This document shows, one piece after another, positions 15,601 to 16,304 of a DNA stretch of 16,304 nucleotides (the stretch's first letter is position 1; the number at the start of each line of letters is the position of its first letter). Origin of the DNA: DAOPZC01 sp035353175 (GTDB lineage: Bacteria > Verrucomicrobiota > Kiritimatiellia > RFP12 > UBA1067); the NCBI GenBank assembly GCA_035353175.1, contig DAOPZC010000083.1:1-16304 (forward strand), given 5' to 3'. The notes beneath the pieces are model-generated. The model saw only the letters and a list, made by a program, of their open reading frames with translations. It made no database searches and was not told the DNA's origin. Made by a program: the position numbers and the translations under genes.

Positions 15601-16204
15601 CGCCATTGGCCTGGAACGTGCCGCCCATCAGGATCGTTCGCACCGGCCTATAGGTGGTACTGGCTTCATATACAGGATGGAAGATGCCAGACCCCTTCTT
15701 GATGAGCGTGATATTGGAGGAGCCCGAATACAGTTCAACGCACTTCTGGTTGTTGTAGCTGCCGCCGGCGCCGATGTCGACCACGAAGTCGCCCGTCCCC
15801 TTAACCGCCAGACCCGCCCAGGTGGAAACGTTTACGTTGTCCATCACCTTTAGTCCGACGCCATTCGCAAGAAATCCGATGAACCCCTGGTGAATAGGAG
15901 AGGGCGCGACGTTGAAGGTCATGCTGTTGAGCGGGTTCATTGTGGCACCGTCCGGGAATGCGGACATCTGCCCGCAGCCGGCGTTGACGATCACATCGTC
16001 GCCTTCCTGCGGTACTTGGGACGGCTGAACGAGCTGGTCTTCCGCGTTCATCACCCGCCAGTTGTCCACGTTGAACCAATCGTAGGCATATAGCGACTTG
16101 GTGCCGTGGAAATCGGCGTAGTACGTGGTACCGAACGCACTCCACGTCCAGCCCGCGACACACGCCGCGATTATCGAAACGATCCGTTCACAATGAACTC
16201 TCAT
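12653..16204 (-). CDS. Large secreted beta-strand-repeat protein with PA14-like domain
   Basis: A 1183-residue extracellular protein with a signal peptide (IVSIIAACVAGWTWSAFG). Near 40-75, 'WFNVDNW ... VPQEGDDVIVN' is the opening seen in autotransporter-associated beta-strand-repeat proteins. The bulk is low-charge, Gly/Thr/Asn-rich and beta-helical, with repeated 'L.V..G.L.L..GA.' and TYTGGITFNLG units. Residues about 910-1030 (TYTGYIWNRG ... VTVKVDGQEV ... LVPGPHAFVYRA ... DTGDGALFTR) resemble a PA14-like carbohydrate-binding domain. The protein ends SLSLEYSAGTLVMVH, with no transmembrane helix, PEP-CTERM or autotransporter barrel. A role in surface attachment or glycan binding is likely, but no activity is established. 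The ATG at 16204 has AGGGAG 7 nt upstream and is preferred over the TTG two codons earlier. It is the first gene of the same-strand row. Confidence 0.82.
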   Translation of the reverse strand: MRVHCERIVSIIAACVAGWTWSAFGTTYYADFHGTKSLYAYDWFNVDNWRVMNAEDQLVQPSQVPQEGDDVIVNAGCGQMSAFPDGATMNPLNSMTFNVAPSPIHQGFIGFLANGVGLKVMDNVNVSTWAGLAVKGTGDFVVDIGAGGSYNNQKCVELYSGSSNITLIKKGSGIFHPVYEASTTYRPVRTILMGGTFQANGASPASGHEFVFGSNDGGLRLKLATDSKTGSVFDFKLPNGALIESNEVDNTTHGITATDSTSGFYVRLTGTPKLAEQRFTGSLYASAGIAFCPDAKQAGGADYVFTIAKAVNPVDQGRLVVTNGTLRLTEGASFLRLQKLNVGPTGTFKIESGSGAAAFASELDVAAGGKLNLAAGVTLTAYETKIGGAKMAAGTYTTSNCSAIDGEGTLVVTPYSTTNPIILDIADEAFIEDALTAYNTANNESVSIATLNGGVDKDRPLVKRGAGLLKMNKPMSNYSASVFVEGGALRTEVQYSIGKENNDLAPVYVRAGATFTSLTTNTVMNANRIFHIAGNGNGTYGAALHCYGNGVPNNYGNTGCLGKTVILDADATGHVESWMFLGSSRLELNGHTLTFHLQGSENTDRPGHLPSTIVGPGEIVVKGGQWRFGGTTTFQGTGKVTFNGAGGMRLTGLENHFAGTYKSWPFQFDGPTRNVFYGDYNIDPRDANHNNLNIPVVVNAPIALWNQGDRNRNYLLVKTPISGTGGFSTGMSSYTSFLHLLNPDQTYTGGITFNLGVIWVYPDGAIPAGEGTGAVTLTPTQTPLKTTNSGGFTNTFNGVAFMCPVTYHLPDLVMQGSKSARVQNGQGTWKTVTQNGTGDLEYFSSLGADTLDVKKGTVKFGRGMMAGLWEGTNIYASAAAATAAYGTSVCFTNLAVRGPSSAICEPGHNYTSWKTNEVITYTGYIWNRGSDTVTWSLASALTGSVTVKVDGQEVLSGTNQILHGNVTLVPGPHAFVYRACCANTITAAAPITTGWAGRLGFAIDFQGRNTANAADYVMGVDTGDGALFTRTVEGGMPQFGEMKFAKGTTLDLNGNAYTASVVRGFPSVTNTAADASAAASLTITNQFVVFREDIDVSAPGRLTTVLPLSFGSTGSVLATNLAQLAHGKYTIAETTGNSAIDFGGAVPTRQRLKTDSMGWVIFLSDDGKSLSLEYSAGTLVMVH

Positions 16205-16237
16205 CGTCAAACTCCCTGTTTTCGTTTTCTGACAAAG

Positions 16238-16253
16238 TCGGGTTTGGGCCCGA
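16238..16253. other. Small inverted repeat in the leader region of the repeat-protein gene
   Basis: TCGGG (16238-16242) and CCCGA (16249-16253) are perfect arms with a 6-nt spacer that itself contains part of GGGCCC. It lies 34-49 nt upstream of the start codon. It could shape the 5' leader of the mRNA or be an operator half-site pair; the stem is short, so support is weak. Confidence 0.2.
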
Positions 16254-16304
16254 ACACGGGAACCACAGCGGAACAGACGCCGCCCAGGCCGATCCGCGCC
16301 TCCT

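Noticed and set aside
12656..15853. Long plus-strand frames of 533 and 456 codons
   Set aside because: Both are antisense to the beta-strand-repeat protein and consist of Arg/His/Val/Glu-rich sequence typical of GC-rich shadows.
16232..16240. ACAAAGTCG resembling the end of the dispersed repeat
   Set aside because: Only nine bases match and the rest of the repeat (GTCGGAAACG, CAACCGCGAATGAG) is absent, so chance is sufficient.
1..16304. CRISPR array, tRNA, rRNA, intact insertion sequence or phage genes
   Set aside because: No regularly spaced direct repeats, cloverleaf-like sequence, transposase or integrase motifs, or phage structural proteins were seen on either strand.

Overview
The window looks like a chromosomal segment of a PVC-group bacterium, most probably Kiritimatiellota/Lentisphaerae or a close Verrucomicrobiota relative. 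This rests on three things. The large secreted proteins have the 'TPEWWLAQHG ... DPDHDG ... FYRL' C-terminus and the beta-strand-repeat/PA14-like layout common in that group. The enzyme set (DUF4838, a GH28-like beta-helix, a TIM-barrel-like protein with a CxCxxC motif) is typical of it. The intergenic DNA carries an 'ATTCGnnnnATTCGnnnnATTCGCGGTT' type repeat. Taxonomy is inference; there is no rRNA or housekeeping gene here.

All eight convincing genes lie on the minus strand, so transcription runs from right to left. In that order they are: a 1183-aa secreted beta-strand-repeat protein with a PA14-like domain (16204-12653); a short 40-codon orphan frame that may be a gene remnant (12596-12474); a 621-aa exported TIM-barrel-like protein (12408-10543); an exported MBL-fold metallohydrolase (10444-9548); an exported endonuclease/exonuclease/phosphatase-family protein (9526-8576), only 21 nt after the MBL gene; a Tat-exported calcineurin-like phosphoesterase (8434-7028); a 776-aa secreted DUF4838 protein (6702-4372); a secreted GH28-like parallel beta-helix protein with altered catalytic motifs (4244-2970); and a 785-aa modular secreted protein with a choice-of-anchor-J domain, Ig-like and InlB-like repeats and a Ca-binding linker (2814-457).

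Every product has an export signal. The locus therefore looks like a set of periplasmic or surface hydrolases plus large extracellular binding/adhesion proteins. A reasonable reading is degradation of a complex, possibly phosphorylated, host or environmental polymer: glycan-directed proteins flank three metal-dependent hydrolases that commonly act on phosphoester or related bonds. No regulator, transporter or sulfatase is visible, and the substrate cannot be read from the sequence.

The intergenic DNA is the other interesting part. Two copies of a 64-bp repeat, alignable without gaps and ending in an 18-bp palindrome, sit downstream of the leftmost gene (281-344) and between the phosphoesterase and DUF4838 genes (6912-6975). 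There are also a perfect operator-like palindrome ahead of the GH28 gene, a 14-bp tandem duplication ahead of the phosphoesterase gene, and several GC-rich hairpins in the gaps. The GH28 gene is visibly less GC-rich than the DUF4838 gene. I see no tRNA, rRNA, CRISPR array, intact insertion sequence or replication origin.
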